A DNA stretch of 44,787 nucleotides from Ignavibacteriota bacterium (GTDB lineage Bacteria; Bacteroidota; Ignavibacteria; UBA10030): positions 1-44,787 of the forward strand of contig JAKEEG010000074.1 of the NCBI GenBank assembly GCA_022616555.1, read 5' to 3'. Positions within the stretch are counted from its first letter, which is position 1; each line of letters begins with the position of its first letter. The translations under genes and the position numbers were made by a program. The notes beneath the pieces were generated by a model. That model saw nothing but the letters and a program-made list of their open reading frames with translations. It ran no database searches and was not told the DNA's origin. Positions 8,391-16,670 of the stretch are shown piece after piece.

Positions 8391-8480
8391 AAAGCATTGC
8401 GGATTTCGTCCTGCCGATAAAAACGGCGAGTTGCAAAAGGCGCAGATCGCCAATTGCGAATTGAAAAGCGGTAAGGCTAT

Positions 8481-9575
8481 CTATTTCATCTCATCTAGCA
8501 CTCTGCACAGCCTCGATAACCCCTCGCGAAAAATCTCCGGCTTTGCGCCCATCCCAAGCCGGAAGTGGTCTGCTGAGCCGAAAAATTTCCCCGGCGCAAC
8601 TATCGTTTGATGCTTGAGAAGCCGGGTATTGAGCTCTTCTATTATAGTGCTATTTTTGAGTCGCGGAAATACGATTGTCCCAACCCCAGGTGCGACACAT
8701 TCAATATCCTTTCGTGCAAGAAATATTTCCTTGAGTGTGCTCTGGTTTTCTGCTATCAATTTTTTCGACCACGCGCGGATGCTGTCTAGATTGCGCAATG
8801 CTATCACGCTTAGCAGCTCGGAGGGATGAGGCGGCACATTAATAACGATATCGTTAATATGCCACATCTTGCGGACAAGCTCCGGTTCCGCTAACACCCA
8901 TCCGCAGCGCAAACCGCCGAGTCCATAGACTTTCGTTAGGCTGCTGGAGACAACGAACTCCTTGCCGAGATGAATCGCCGATCTCGGTTTCTGCTCGAAT
9001 GCTGAGTCGAGGTACACTTCATCCACGAGCACTTTAGCGCCGACACCGCGAGCGATTTCGCCAATGTGTAGCACTGTTCGCTCATCTGTGAGGGCATTTG
9101 TAGGGTTGTGGAGATTTGTGATAATGATGAGCTTTGTCCTCGGTGAAACAGTGCGCTCGACGTCGTTGACGTCAATGCGGTAGTCGTTTTCCATTGTTCG
9201 CGGGAATCGTTTCACACTCAGTTGTAAATACTGAGCGGTTGAAACGAGGAGCTCGTATGTAGGGTCTTCGAGCAGAATCTCATCGCCCGGCTCTGCAAGC
9301 GCAGCCATAGCGATGTAGTTGGCGTGGGATGTCCCAATCGCAGCAAATACTTGTTCCGGCGCTGTGCCGCAGTGCTTTGCCAGAGCGTCTTGCAAAGGGG
9401 CGTATCCGTAGTAGCTTGGACCTGAGATTTCCAGGTCCGATAACGCGACCGGGAGTTGAGCGAGCGGATAGCTCGTTACGCCGCTCGCAGCAAGGTTATA
9501 TTGGATATGCGCATGGGTTTTCACCCATTGCATGTAAGCAGAACTCAAACCGTGTGGAGGAACGCCGGCGCTCAT
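8481..9575 (-). CDS. PLP-dependent class I/II aminotransferase
   Basis: Fold-type I aminotransferase of 364 aa. Lys215 in SSSLTKVYGLGGLRCGW is the Schiff-base lysine, with NPTN (157-160), VDEVY (184-188) and a C-terminal Arg in FRLGMG as PLP and carboxylate contacts. The substrate cannot be told; MalY-like and aspartate/aromatic types are possible. I place the start at 9575 because this ATG overlaps the TGA of the upstream permease as ATGA, a typical translational-coupling arrangement. The longer reading frame to 9692 only reads through the permease gene. The pairing suggests an amino acid is imported and then transaminated. Confidence 0.88.
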   Translation of the reverse strand: MSAGVPPHGLSSAYMQWVKTHAHIQYNLAASGVTSYPLAQLPVALSDLEISGPSYYGYAPLQDALAKHCGTAPEQVFAAIGTSHANYIAMAALAEPGDEILLEDPTYELLVSTAQYLQLSVKRFPRTMENDYRIDVNDVERTVSPRTKLIIITNLHNPTNALTDERTVLHIGEIARGVGAKVLVDEVYLDSAFEQKPRSAIHLGKEFVVSSSLTKVYGLGGLRCGWVLAEPELVRKMWHINDIVINVPPHPSELLSVIALRNLDSIRAWSKKLIAENQSTLKEIFLARKDIECVAPGVGTIVFPRLKNSTIIEELNTRLLKHQTIVAPGKFFGSADHFRLGMGAKPEIFREGLSRLCRVLDEMK

Positions 9576-10909
9576 TGTTGATACTTCCTCTTCCAATAAT
9601 AATACACCGGCACTCCCGTCAGCAAAATGCCTATGCCGATGAGCGTGTTTACCGGGTATTTGTAAATGGTATTCACGACAATGAAGATGCACACAAGAAT
9701 AAATGCACCAGTGGTGTACGGATGTCCCGGCACCAAAAACGATTGTCCCGCGGTCCCTTCCTTTTTTCTAAAGAAGAAAATACAGCTTGCCGAAAGCCCG
9801 AAGAAGATAAAATCATCCGACACAACATAGCTCAGAATTTGCTCGTATGTGCCGGAGAGCGCTACAAGGATGGCAAAGGCACCTTGTAAGATAATGGCAA
9901 TGATGGGTACACGCGTCTTTGGGTGAAGCTTTGCGACGCCTTTAAAAAACAAGCCGTCTTGCGCCATCGCATAGTACACGCGCGGCGCGGTGAGAATCCC
10001 CTGGCTTAAAAACCCCAGCGTGGAAATGGCAATGCCCAATGCAATGATCATGGCGCCTTTTTCACCGAGCGCGACGCGCATCACTTCCGAGGCGGGAGCG
10101 GGGGAATTGGCGAGCCCCTCGGCGCCAAGTGCGCGGAGACTCACCCAATTTACCGAGAAATACAGCAAGACGACGCCGACCACGCCGATGAGCAAGCCGC
10201 GGGGCAGGTTTTTTGCAGGCTCTTTGATTTCGCCGGCGATAAAGCACGATGTCTGCCAGCCGCCGAATGCAAACATCACAGGCACCATCGCTGCGCCGAA
10301 CGCCGTCAGCAAATCAAATGACCCGGTTGGTACCGAGAAGGCAGATGTTTGCTCTGTGCTCAGTTTGGAATCGCTTACTAGCAAAAATCCCGAAATTACC
10401 AGAAAAGCTATGGCGGCGATTTTCATCACCATCAGCGAGCTTTGTACTGTTCCGCCCGTCCGCACGCCGAAGCAGTTCAGCACCGTCAAAAGTGCAAGCG
10501 TGGTGACGGCTATCGACCAGTCTGGTAGGGTGCTGCCGGTAAGCTCGATAAAATATCGCGCAAACGTTACCGCCACAGCCGCCAACCCTCCGGATGTGCT
10601 GACGAGAAATAACCCCCATCCAAACAAGAATGCGATCAAAGGATGGTACGCCTCGCGGATGTACGCGTACTGGCCTCCAACCTCAGGTCTTCGCGCTGAA
10701 AGCTCGGCATAAATAAATGCACCCGAAAGGGCAATCAATCCTCCGAATGCCCATGCGCCCAAGATCAGCAGAGGGGTATCAACGATTGTTGCCACCACGT
10801 GCGGGTTGATAAAAATGCCGGAACCGACAATTCCACCCATGACCAGCATGGTCGCGTCGAAGAGCCCAAGCCGCCGGGCAAATTGTGGTTGTTGTTTCCC
10901 TGGCTCCAT
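9572..10909 (-). CDS. APC-family amino acid permease
   Basis: Twelve-helix inner-membrane amino acid transporter of 445 aa, probably an amino acid/proton symporter or exchanger. The first helix carries the family motif GGIVGSGIFINP, the unwound substrate-binding segment of the LeuT fold, and later FAFGGWQTSCFIAGEIKEPAKN is the typical helix-6 region. The start at 10909 (MEPGKQQPQ) gives the usual short polar N-terminus; the 32-codon upstream extension is not supported. It is translationally coupled to the downstream aminotransferase (ATGA). Confidence 0.88.
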   Translation of the reverse strand: MEPGKQQPQFARRLGLFDATMLVMGGIVGSGIFINPHVVATIVDTPLLILGAWAFGGLIALSGAFIYAELSARRPEVGGQYAYIREAYHPLIAFLFGWGLFLVSTSGGLAAVAVTFARYFIELTGSTLPDWSIAVTTLALLTVLNCFGVRTGGTVQSSLMVMKIAAIAFLVISGFLLVSDSKLSTEQTSAFSVPTGSFDLLTAFGAAMVPVMFAFGGWQTSCFIAGEIKEPAKNLPRGLLIGVVGVVLLYFSVNWVSLRALGAEGLANSPAPASEVMRVALGEKGAMIIALGIAISTLGFLSQGILTAPRVYYAMAQDGLFFKGVAKLHPKTRVPIIAIILQGAFAILVALSGTYEQILSYVVSDDFIFFGLSASCIFFFRKKEGTAGQSFLVPGHPYTTGAFILVCIFIVVNTIYKYPVNTLIGIGILLTGVPVYYYWKRKYQQ

Positions 10910-11040
10910 AGTTGTTGCTGAATATAGAGAAGCATGCTGGCAAGTGCAAGGCAAAGTCAAAGCGCCGATTTGAGTCTTCCCGTAAAAAGTCCTACCTTTG
11001 AGCATAACTCAAGCATCATCCACTCTACAGACAATCGACT

Positions 11041-13293
11041 ATGAATCGCACCGTATTTGTCATTCTCCTCCTCTTTAGTTCGTTTCCTGTATCGGCACAA
11101 AAAAGCAAACCCGAGCCAACAGCGTACGAAACACTCTGTAACGAATTTGGCTCGTTGGAAGCCGACGGCGGCCGCGTAGCTACGGTAAAAAATTATGTAT
11201 TCCGCCGCGACGCAGGAACATTCTCGCTGCAGGAAGGCAAACTGTATCTCACCCAGCCCATCGGCGGCAAGGTTCGCGCCGCAGTATTTGTCGGAAAGGG
11301 TGTCTTCTCATTTTCTCCCCCAACTGCTATCGAACAAAACCTCTTGTTCCAATTTGCGGAGCAGAAGGCGCTTCAAGAGGAATTTAGCTCGGCATTGTTT
11401 GTCTTTGGGGATACGTCGCTCTCGGAATGGGAACGGTCGCTTGATTTTACTTCCCAGGAAGTCAGCAGCAAAGCAAATAGTCGTATCGACGACGGGGTGG
11501 AGCTTTTGTATTTCCGCAAAATACAAACTTTGAAGTATGATTTAGCAAAAACGTTTCTTGAGGGATGGGAGAACAGCCTCTTTCTGGCCGTCATTGAAAC
11601 AGGAGGCTTGGGCACACTGCTCTATGGGATTGACCCTTTTATTGAAGAGCAGGCGTACCTTGCCAAGGCGGAACGCTCGCTCATTCTACGCAACCTGGAT
11701 TTCGACCTTGTGTGTCAAATTCGCAGAGCTGGAGAATTTTCTCATTCGCCCGAAGAGCGCGGAAAACGCTTCCACGGATATGAAATTCTAAAACATACGC
11801 TCGATTGCACTATCACCGACCCCTTTAAATTTCTCAGTGACTATTTTAACTTCAACGTTGCTGCGACAATGACGATTCGAGCGGTCGACCAGCCTTCGCG
11901 CGGGGCAATGTTTTATCTCTATCAGAATCTTAAGGTCGATTCTGTTCGATGCGATACAGGGCCTATAAAGTTTTTTCAAGGGGATGAAAGCAATCAGGTT
12001 TGGGTTGAATTCGACCAGCCGTTAAGCACAGAACAACCTACTACTGTCACCATCTATTACCACGGTGATGTTCTGAAGCGGCTTGATGCCCGTTTGGTAC
12101 TGTATAATTATTATTGGTATCCGCGTCAAAATTCGTGGGGCAAGCAGTCGTTTGACGTCACCTTTCGCTGCCCGTCCGATTTTACCGTTGCTGCTGTCGG
12201 AAATCTCATCGAACGCTCGACAGAAGGGGATATGACAATCACTCGCTGGAAAACCGAAATGCCTGCGAGGGCATTTTCATTCAACATCGGGCGATTTAAG
12301 GTCAAAACCATACGTGAAGATGGCGTCCCTTCAATAGATGTCCTCTTTACCGGCGCCGCGGATGAGTGGATCGCTGAGGAGCTCACCGACGATATGCTTA
12401 ACGCGCTCCGACTCTTCCAACTATTGTATGGACCTCCTCCTGCCAATACGCTGTACGCGACTGAAATTCCTGGTTTTCACGGTGAAGCGCATCCGGGGCT
12501 GATTCACTTTACGAGTTTGACGATGCTGAAGGATGTTGTTGCGTGGAACAGCTCAAGCATGCTCGCTTTTCGCGCTCACGAAGTAGCACACCAGTGGTGG
12601 GGAATCGGCGTAGATTATAGATCATACCATGATAGATGGTTAAGCGAGGGATTTGCGGAGTATTCCGGCTTACTCTACATGCAAACGGCGTTGAAAGACA
12701 ACGAGGAATTCTACAAAAGCCTGTCGAATTACAAAAAACGAATTTTACAGATATCTCCTGATGAACGCATGCCGATATCCCTCGGGCATCGGAATAATAA
12801 CTACAGCGTCCAAATTTACGAGAAAGGAGCCTGGGTGCTCCACATGCTCAAGATGATGACAATAGACCTCAGGACGCTAAACGAAGATACGTTTAACTCG
12901 ATTATGTCGACGTACTATAAACGATACCGTAACCGCGCCGCTTCGACGGACGACTTCCGTCGCATAGTTGAAGAAAAAACCGGGAAGGATATGTCCTGGT
13001 TCTTCCGGCAATGGATCGACGGAACCGATATTCCCGAGTACTCGTTTTCGTATACGCCCGAGAAATTGCCGGATGGGAAATTCAAAGTCCGCTGCAAGGT
13101 AACGCAGTCAAACGTCCCGGACGATTTTCAGGCATACGTGGTGCTTCGGCTCAACTTCAGCGGCGACCGGTTTGCCCGAACGCGTGTGCTGGTAAAGGGG
13201 AAAATAAGCGAGTTTGATTTACCCGTGCTTCCGGCGCAACCCCTGGAAATTATTTTTAACGATATGGAATCTGTTTTGTGCGAGGTGGATTAA
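11041..13293 (+). CDS. Secreted M1-family zinc metallopeptidase
   Basis: Exported aminopeptidase-like enzyme of 750 aa with a signal peptide (MNRTVFVILLLFSSFPVSAQ). The gluzincin site HEVAH (513-517) with Glu536 (SEGFAEY) gives HExxH-x18-E, so all zinc ligands and the catalytic Glu are present. The exopeptidase motif, usually GxMEN, reads GFHGEAHPG around 479-487. Residues 21-230 form an N-terminal extension before the M1 beta-saddle domain; its function is not recognised. Probably periplasmic or surface peptide degradation. It is divergent from the APC permease, 131 bp apart. Confidence 0.9.
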   Translation: MNRTVFVILLLFSSFPVSAQKSKPEPTAYETLCNEFGSLEADGGRVATVKNYVFRRDAGTFSLQEGKLYLTQPIGGKVRAAVFVGKGVFSFSPPTAIEQNLLFQFAEQKALQEEFSSALFVFGDTSLSEWERSLDFTSQEVSSKANSRIDDGVELLYFRKIQTLKYDLAKTFLEGWENSLFLAVIETGGLGTLLYGIDPFIEEQAYLAKAERSLILRNLDFDLVCQIRRAGEFSHSPEERGKRFHGYEILKHTLDCTITDPFKFLSDYFNFNVAATMTIRAVDQPSRGAMFYLYQNLKVDSVRCDTGPIKFFQGDESNQVWVEFDQPLSTEQPTTVTIYYHGDVLKRLDARLVLYNYYWYPRQNSWGKQSFDVTFRCPSDFTVAAVGNLIERSTEGDMTITRWKTEMPARAFSFNIGRFKVKTIREDGVPSIDVLFTGAADEWIAEELTDDMLNALRLFQLLYGPPPANTLYATEIPGFHGEAHPGLIHFTSLTMLKDVVAWNSSSMLAFRAHEVAHQWWGIGVDYRSYHDRWLSEGFAEYSGLLYMQTALKDNEEFYKSLSNYKKRILQISPDERMPISLGHRNNNYSVQIYEKGAWVLHMLKMMTIDLRTLNEDTFNSIMSTYYKRYRNRAASTDDFRRIVEEKTGKDMSWFFRQWIDGTDIPEYSFSYTPEKLPDGKFKVRCKVTQSNVPDDFQAYVVLRLNFSGDRFARTRVLVKGKISEFDLPVLPAQPLEIIFNDMESVLCEVD

Positions 13294-13345
13294 ACCCTCG
13301 ACATGACATGGCATACTGTGTAAGAAAGCCAAGAAGCGATAAGTA

Positions 13346-14296
13346 ATGCTACACCACAAGCCTGTCCCATATAAACTACTGACCGAGCATTTGCCCGAAA
13401 GCTCCGGCGTGTACTTAATGTATGCGGGGAACGGTCAATTGCTCTACGTCGGAAAAAGCAAAACGATCCGGTCGCGAGTCCGGGCGCATTTTCATGCACC
13501 GGAAGAGCGCGGCATGTGCCGTCAGGTGCGGCGCGTTGAGGCGAGAGAGACTGCCGGGGAATTGGGCGCGTTGCTGTTAGAGTCTGAATTAATCAAAAAG
13601 CTCAAGCCAATGTACAATCGAGCGCTCCGTAAAACGCGTCGGCTTATTGTTGCCCGAAAAGCGTTGACGCCACAGGGATACATCAAGGTTGCCATAGAAG
13701 CGGTAAGCACGATGGAGGCTGTGGGGAATGTTGCGAAGTCCCCCAGAGGGGGCGGGGAACGCCGAAGTGCCCTCAAGGGGGCAGGGAAGCGCGAGCGGGA
13801 AATACTAGGACTCTTCCGCACACGTACACAGGCGTTTGAATATTTGGCGGAAGCGGCAAAGGAGCACAAACTGTGTTTGGCGTTACTGGGTCTTGAACAA
13901 ACGCGGCGGCATTGCTTTGCCTACCATTTGCACAGGTGTAACGGCGCGTGCATGGGTGAGGAAGCTCCCGAAATCTATAATGCGCGCGTTGAGAAGGCGT
14001 TCGAGCAACGACGCATTCAAGCATGGCCTTATGACGGTGCGGTATTAATCGAGGAATCCAGTCCAGCCATCTCCGAAACGTTCATCGTGGACCACTGGTG
14101 CTTGCTCTATAGCTTTACTCATTCGACTACTTCAGGTGACAAACCCACCTTTAGCGTCAAGGGCTCGCACTATTTTGATTACGATGCGTATAAAATTATT
14201 GCCGGCTATATGTTTGATGACACCCACGCGCAAACGATAAAACACATCCCGCGCAGTGAGTTGTCGGAGATGCTCAAGAAACTTAAGGCGGCATAG
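13346..14296 (+). CDS. GIY-YIG nuclease, Cho/UvrC-like, with repeat insertion
   Basis: DNA endonuclease related to the UvrC N-terminal half and to Cho, expected to incise damaged DNA. Of 316 aa, the GIY-YIG domain spans about 18-92: GVY (21-23), YVG (34-36), Arg45 and catalytic Glu79 in LLLESELIKKLKPMYN. A UvrC-type Cys region follows (C-x-A-x-x-x-L near 176, then CFAYHLHRCNGACMG), possibly a 4Fe-4S site. It ends in the WPYDGAVLIEE segment seen in GIY-YIG/exonuclease fusions. Residues 130-149 (SPRGGGERRSALKGAGKRER) are encoded by an interspersed CCCCC/GGGGG palindrome in frame and look like an insertion. It ends at a terminator shared with the cold-shock gene. Confidence 0.85.
   Translation: MLHHKPVPYKLLTEHLPESSGVYLMYAGNGQLLYVGKSKTIRSRVRAHFHAPEERGMCRQVRRVEARETAGELGALLLESELIKKLKPMYNRALRKTRRLIVARKALTPQGYIKVAIEAVSTMEAVGNVAKSPRGGGERRSALKGAGKREREILGLFRTRTQAFEYLAEAAKEHKLCLALLGLEQTRRHCFAYHLHRCNGACMGEEAPEIYNARVEKAFEQRRIQAWPYDGAVLIEESSPAISETFIVDHWCLLYSFTHSTTSGDKPTFSVKGSHYFDYDAYKIIAGYMFDDTHAQTIKHIPRSELSEMLKKLKAA
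13739..13782. repeat. Interspersed palindromic repeat inside a CDS
   Basis: TCCCCCAGAGGGGGC (13739-13753) and GCCCTCAAGGGGGC (13769-13782) are two hairpins of the CCCCC/GGGGG family found between genes elsewhere in this window. Here they keep the reading frame of the GIY-YIG nuclease. Confidence 0.6.
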
Positions 14297-14312
14297 CGAG
14301 GCTCTAAAAACA

Positions 14313-14338
14313 CAAAACCCCGCTTACGCGGGGTTTTG
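14313..14338. terminator. Bidirectional intrinsic terminator
   Basis: CAAAACCCCGC pairs perfectly with GCGGGGTTTTG around a TTAC loop, with A/T tracts on both sides. It serves the plus-strand nuclease gene and the convergent cold-shock gene. Confidence 0.9.
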
Positions 14339-14360
14339 TTGTAGCTTAAACGCTGGTCGA

Positions 14361-14561
14361 TTAAACGACGGAGACGTTTTTCGCTTGCAGTCCCTTCGGA
14401 CCCTGTTCGATTTCGAACTCCACCATGTCGCCTTCGTTCAGGTTTTTATAGCCGTTGCCGTTGATGGCACGGTAATGAACGAATACGTCTTCCCCACCGG
14501 GGCGTGAAATGAAACCGAAGCCTTTAGCTCCGTTGAACCACTTGACTGTTCCTTTTTCCAT
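14361..14561 (-). CDS. Cold-shock protein (CspA family)
   Basis: Single-stranded nucleic-acid-binding RNA chaperone of 66 aa with the complete cold-shock fold: RNP1 KGFGFI and RNP2 VFVHY, starting [14 protein letters not shown]. The start at 14561 is set by the AAAGGA ribosome binding site and by family length; the longer upstream frame is not supported. A candidate promoter at 14801-14828 would give a leader of about 230 nt, as is common for cold-regulated csp mRNAs. Confidence 0.97.
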   Translation of the reverse strand: MEKGTVKWFNGAKGFGFISRPGGEDVFVHYRAINGNGYKNLNEGDMVEFEIEQGPKGLQAKNVSVV

Positions 14562-15017
14562 GGAACTGTCCTTTCTGTATTTGAATCGATCCCGAAACCT
14601 CGAGACAAGGTGTACGCCGTACATCTGTTACAACCACTACAACAAGCAGGAGACAAGACTCTCTGCGTTTTCTGTCTGACGGCGTTTGGACCTTGAAAGG
14701 TGTTCGTGCGGTTCAGCAGCAGGTTGCGAAGCTGGCTTTTAACTTGCAGGTTACTGCGAGGAAAAGCTCTGTCGATTACTCGGTGTACTGTTAATTGACA
14801 TGTATAAGATACAACGTTCTACGGACAATAGCAATAGAATTCGCGAACTATTTTTGGTAGAAGTGCAGTAATTGCCTCTTTCGTGATGGGTGTCATGTAG
14901 CGCTGTAGGAATAATCTTGCAACCGCCGACTATCTATTGCTTTATATGGCAAATTGGCACCTTGTCCAGATGCCGCATAGTAATTCGTCATAGAGATATC
15001 ACACCCTTGGAGGACAT
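14562..15017. other. Intergenic region with the probable csp leader
   Basis: 456 bp without a gene between the divergent csp and YciI-like genes. The csp-proximal 230 nt is probably a long 5' leader. I see no tRNA or known riboswitch here. Confidence 0.5.
14801..14828 (-). promoter_or_regulatory. Candidate csp promoter
   Basis: On the minus strand TTGTCC (14823-14828), a 16-nt spacer and TATACA (14801-14806). It is about 240 nt upstream of the csp start, implying a long 5' untranslated leader. Confidence 0.4.
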
Positions 15018-15380
15018 ATGGTTTTGCTATTCGCTTTCACGCTTCTTCCTGCATTGGGCGGCTTTTCCCTTGATGCCCGTCAGGCCGCTCCGAAGCAATA
15101 TATGGTCGTAATTTTCTCGACCGGTCCAAAATGGGATCACGCTAAACCATTTGGCGAACAACAAGGCGCTAGCACACATAGTAAAAATCTTCAGCGCTTG
15201 CGTGCTGAAAAGCTTCTCACCGTTGGCGCGCGTTATTCCGATAAGGGTATGGTTATCCTCGAAGCGACAACGGAAGCTGATGCGCGTGCACAGTTTGCTT
15301 CGGACGAGATGGTGAGAGACTCCGTCTTCACGATGGAAGTCCACAAGTGGTCGCCGTTCTACAAGGGCTGTGTGGAATAA
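15018..15380 (+). CDS. YciI-like domain protein with hydrophobic N-terminal leader
   Basis: A 120-aa protein whose residues 27-117 match the YCII-related alpha/beta ferredoxin-like fold (YMVVIFSTGPKW; HSKNLQRLRAEKLLTVGARY; GMVILEATTEADARAQFASD; VHKWSPFY). An N-terminal hydrophobic stretch (residues 1-22) suggests export, unusual for a family that is normally cytosolic, though it lacks a positive n-region. GGAGG lies 4 nt before the ATG and an in-frame stop lies 27 nt upstream, so this start is firm. Function unknown; YciI-like proteins are small putative enzymes. A 28-bp palindrome follows 6 nt after the stop. Confidence 0.75.
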   Translation: MVLLFAFTLLPALGGFSLDARQAAPKQYMVVIFSTGPKWDHAKPFGEQQGASTHSKNLQRLRAEKLLTVGARYSDKGMVILEATTEADARAQFASDEMVRDSVFTMEVHKWSPFYKGCVE

Positions 15381-15386
15381 TAACGC

Positions 15387-15414
15387 GTAGGGGCACAATA
15401 TATTGTGCCCCTAC
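15387..15414. repeat. 28-bp palindrome, family 1, copy 1
   Basis: Perfect palindrome: GTAGGGGC, self-complementary core ACAATATATTGT, GCCCCTAC. It starts 6 nt after the stop of the YciI-like gene and is identical to the copy at 26825. Confidence 0.95.
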
Positions 15415-15429
15415 AAATATCGCGTACCG

Positions 15430-16350
15430 TCAATCCTTAATGATCACCAAGTACCGGCTCTGCCAGAACTGCCTGCCGTCTGTCACCCGCACAAGAGTCT
15501 TCTGCATTTGCTCGGTCATCTCCTCTTCAGCGGGGGTGGCGATGCTGGTTTGACCCGTGCCCGGTTCCAGCTGGTAGAACATTTCGTCCCGCATGGGGAT
15601 GATCTCGTCGATTTCCCCGTCCACTTGGAACTCGTTCGTCGTAGTCATATCGACCGGGGTAAAGTGACTTTCATCCAGGCCGCTGGAGAGTATTGTCGTT
15701 GAGCCGAACAAGCCCCACGGGAATCCGCCAACATCCTGGATGATGCCCTTCTCTTCCAGTTCGCTGCGAGTGCCCACGATGTAATAGACCGTCTTCAGCT
15801 CCACCGACTTTGCCATGAGCAGGGATTCCTTCTCGGCTGCCTCACGCTGCGCGGTTTCCACTTGTCCGGTCAATTCTTCGACCCGTGCTTTCAGCTCTGC
15901 AACGGATTGTTCGCGTTCCTCGACGTTCTTCTGAAGACCGGCGACCATCTCCTCCAGGCCTGTGTAGCGCTTCTTCGTGGAAGCAAGCTGTGTTTGCAGA
16001 CTGGCGACCTTCTTCTTGCTGCCCTCGATAGTGTTGCCGAGCTCCGAGACGCGCCGGATAACCTGCTGGCGGACGTCCGGGTTGTTAACGATCTCGTTGC
16101 TTTCCTCCGCGCTTACACGCCGCAGGAGCGTCGCCTCTTCTTGACGGGCGATTTCCAGCCCGCTGTACACCGCATTGACGGAAGAAACCATATCCGCGAT
16201 GTACTGGTCACGGGCAACGACGTCGTTCGTCAGGTTAAGATTCTTCTGTACGAGGTCGTCGATGGTTGCCTGGAGTTCTTCTTCCTTGTTGCTGCACCCG
16301 GCAGTCGCGAGAACCAGGATCGCGATGAGGGTTAATGATGTGATTCGCAT
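15430..16350 (-). CDS. Coiled-coil lipoprotein
   Basis: A 306-aa lipoprotein of unknown function. The signal peptide ends in the lipobox ATAGC (Cys19), followed by Asn/Lys. Residues 22-185 are a long predicted coiled coil, and a small globular C-terminal region (about 190-306) includes DVGGFPWGLFGSTTILSSGL. I recognise this last segment as recurring in Bacteroidota-type envelope proteins but know no function. The start at 16350 (MRITSLTLI) has a strong AAGGAG site; the longer frame upstream is unsupported. It could act as a periplasmic spacer or scaffold. Confidence 0.82.
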   Translation of the reverse strand: MRITSLTLIAILVLATAGCSNKEEELQATIDDLVQKNLNLTNDVVARDQYIADMVSSVNAVYSGLEIARQEEATLLRRVSAEESNEIVNNPDVRQQVIRRVSELGNTIEGSKKKVASLQTQLASTKKRYTGLEEMVAGLQKNVEEREQSVAELKARVEELTGQVETAQREAAEKESLLMAKSVELKTVYYIVGTRSELEEKGIIQDVGGFPWGLFGSTTILSSGLDESHFTPVDMTTTNEFQVDGEIDEIIPMRDEMFYQLEPGTGQTSIATPAEEEMTEQMQKTLVRVTDGRQFWQSRYLVIIKD

Positions 16351-16670
16351 GGCACATTCTCCTTTTTTATTAAATGGTGAATTGATATGATCCGGCCGCA
16401 CGCGCGCCATCAACGTGCGCTCCCTATTGTACACGATACAACAGAGCCGCTTTTGGTTCAGTGCCCAGGCGTTGTAGGAATACCGTAAGCTGGAATGACA
16501 TGGGTCACCCAAACCCGACATCCGCGTGTAATTTGTACGCGGGCGCGTCCAAAAATAACTCGCCGAGATTGAGTTTCCATACGTCCGAAAGTTTTTCTAT
16601 CTTCCAAAATCCCAAGCCGAGGTCCCAAACCACGGTGCATTGTTAACAAGACCGCTTCACGAGAAAAACT
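16351..16670. other. Divergent intergenic region
   Basis: 320 bp between the coiled-coil lipoprotein gene and the GH47 gene. It holds a perfect inverted repeat, TTGTA-N5-TACAA, at 16427-16441 that overlaps a possible -10 (TACAAT on the minus strand). This could be an operator, but a single site is weak evidence. Nothing else is recognised. Confidence 0.35.

Noticed and set aside
9576-9692. N-terminal extension of the aminotransferase
   Set aside because: It reads through the permease gene; the ATG in the ATGA overlap gives the normal family N-terminus.
9990-10712. 240-codon plus-strand open frame
   Set aside because: Antisense to the APC permease; no signal of its own.
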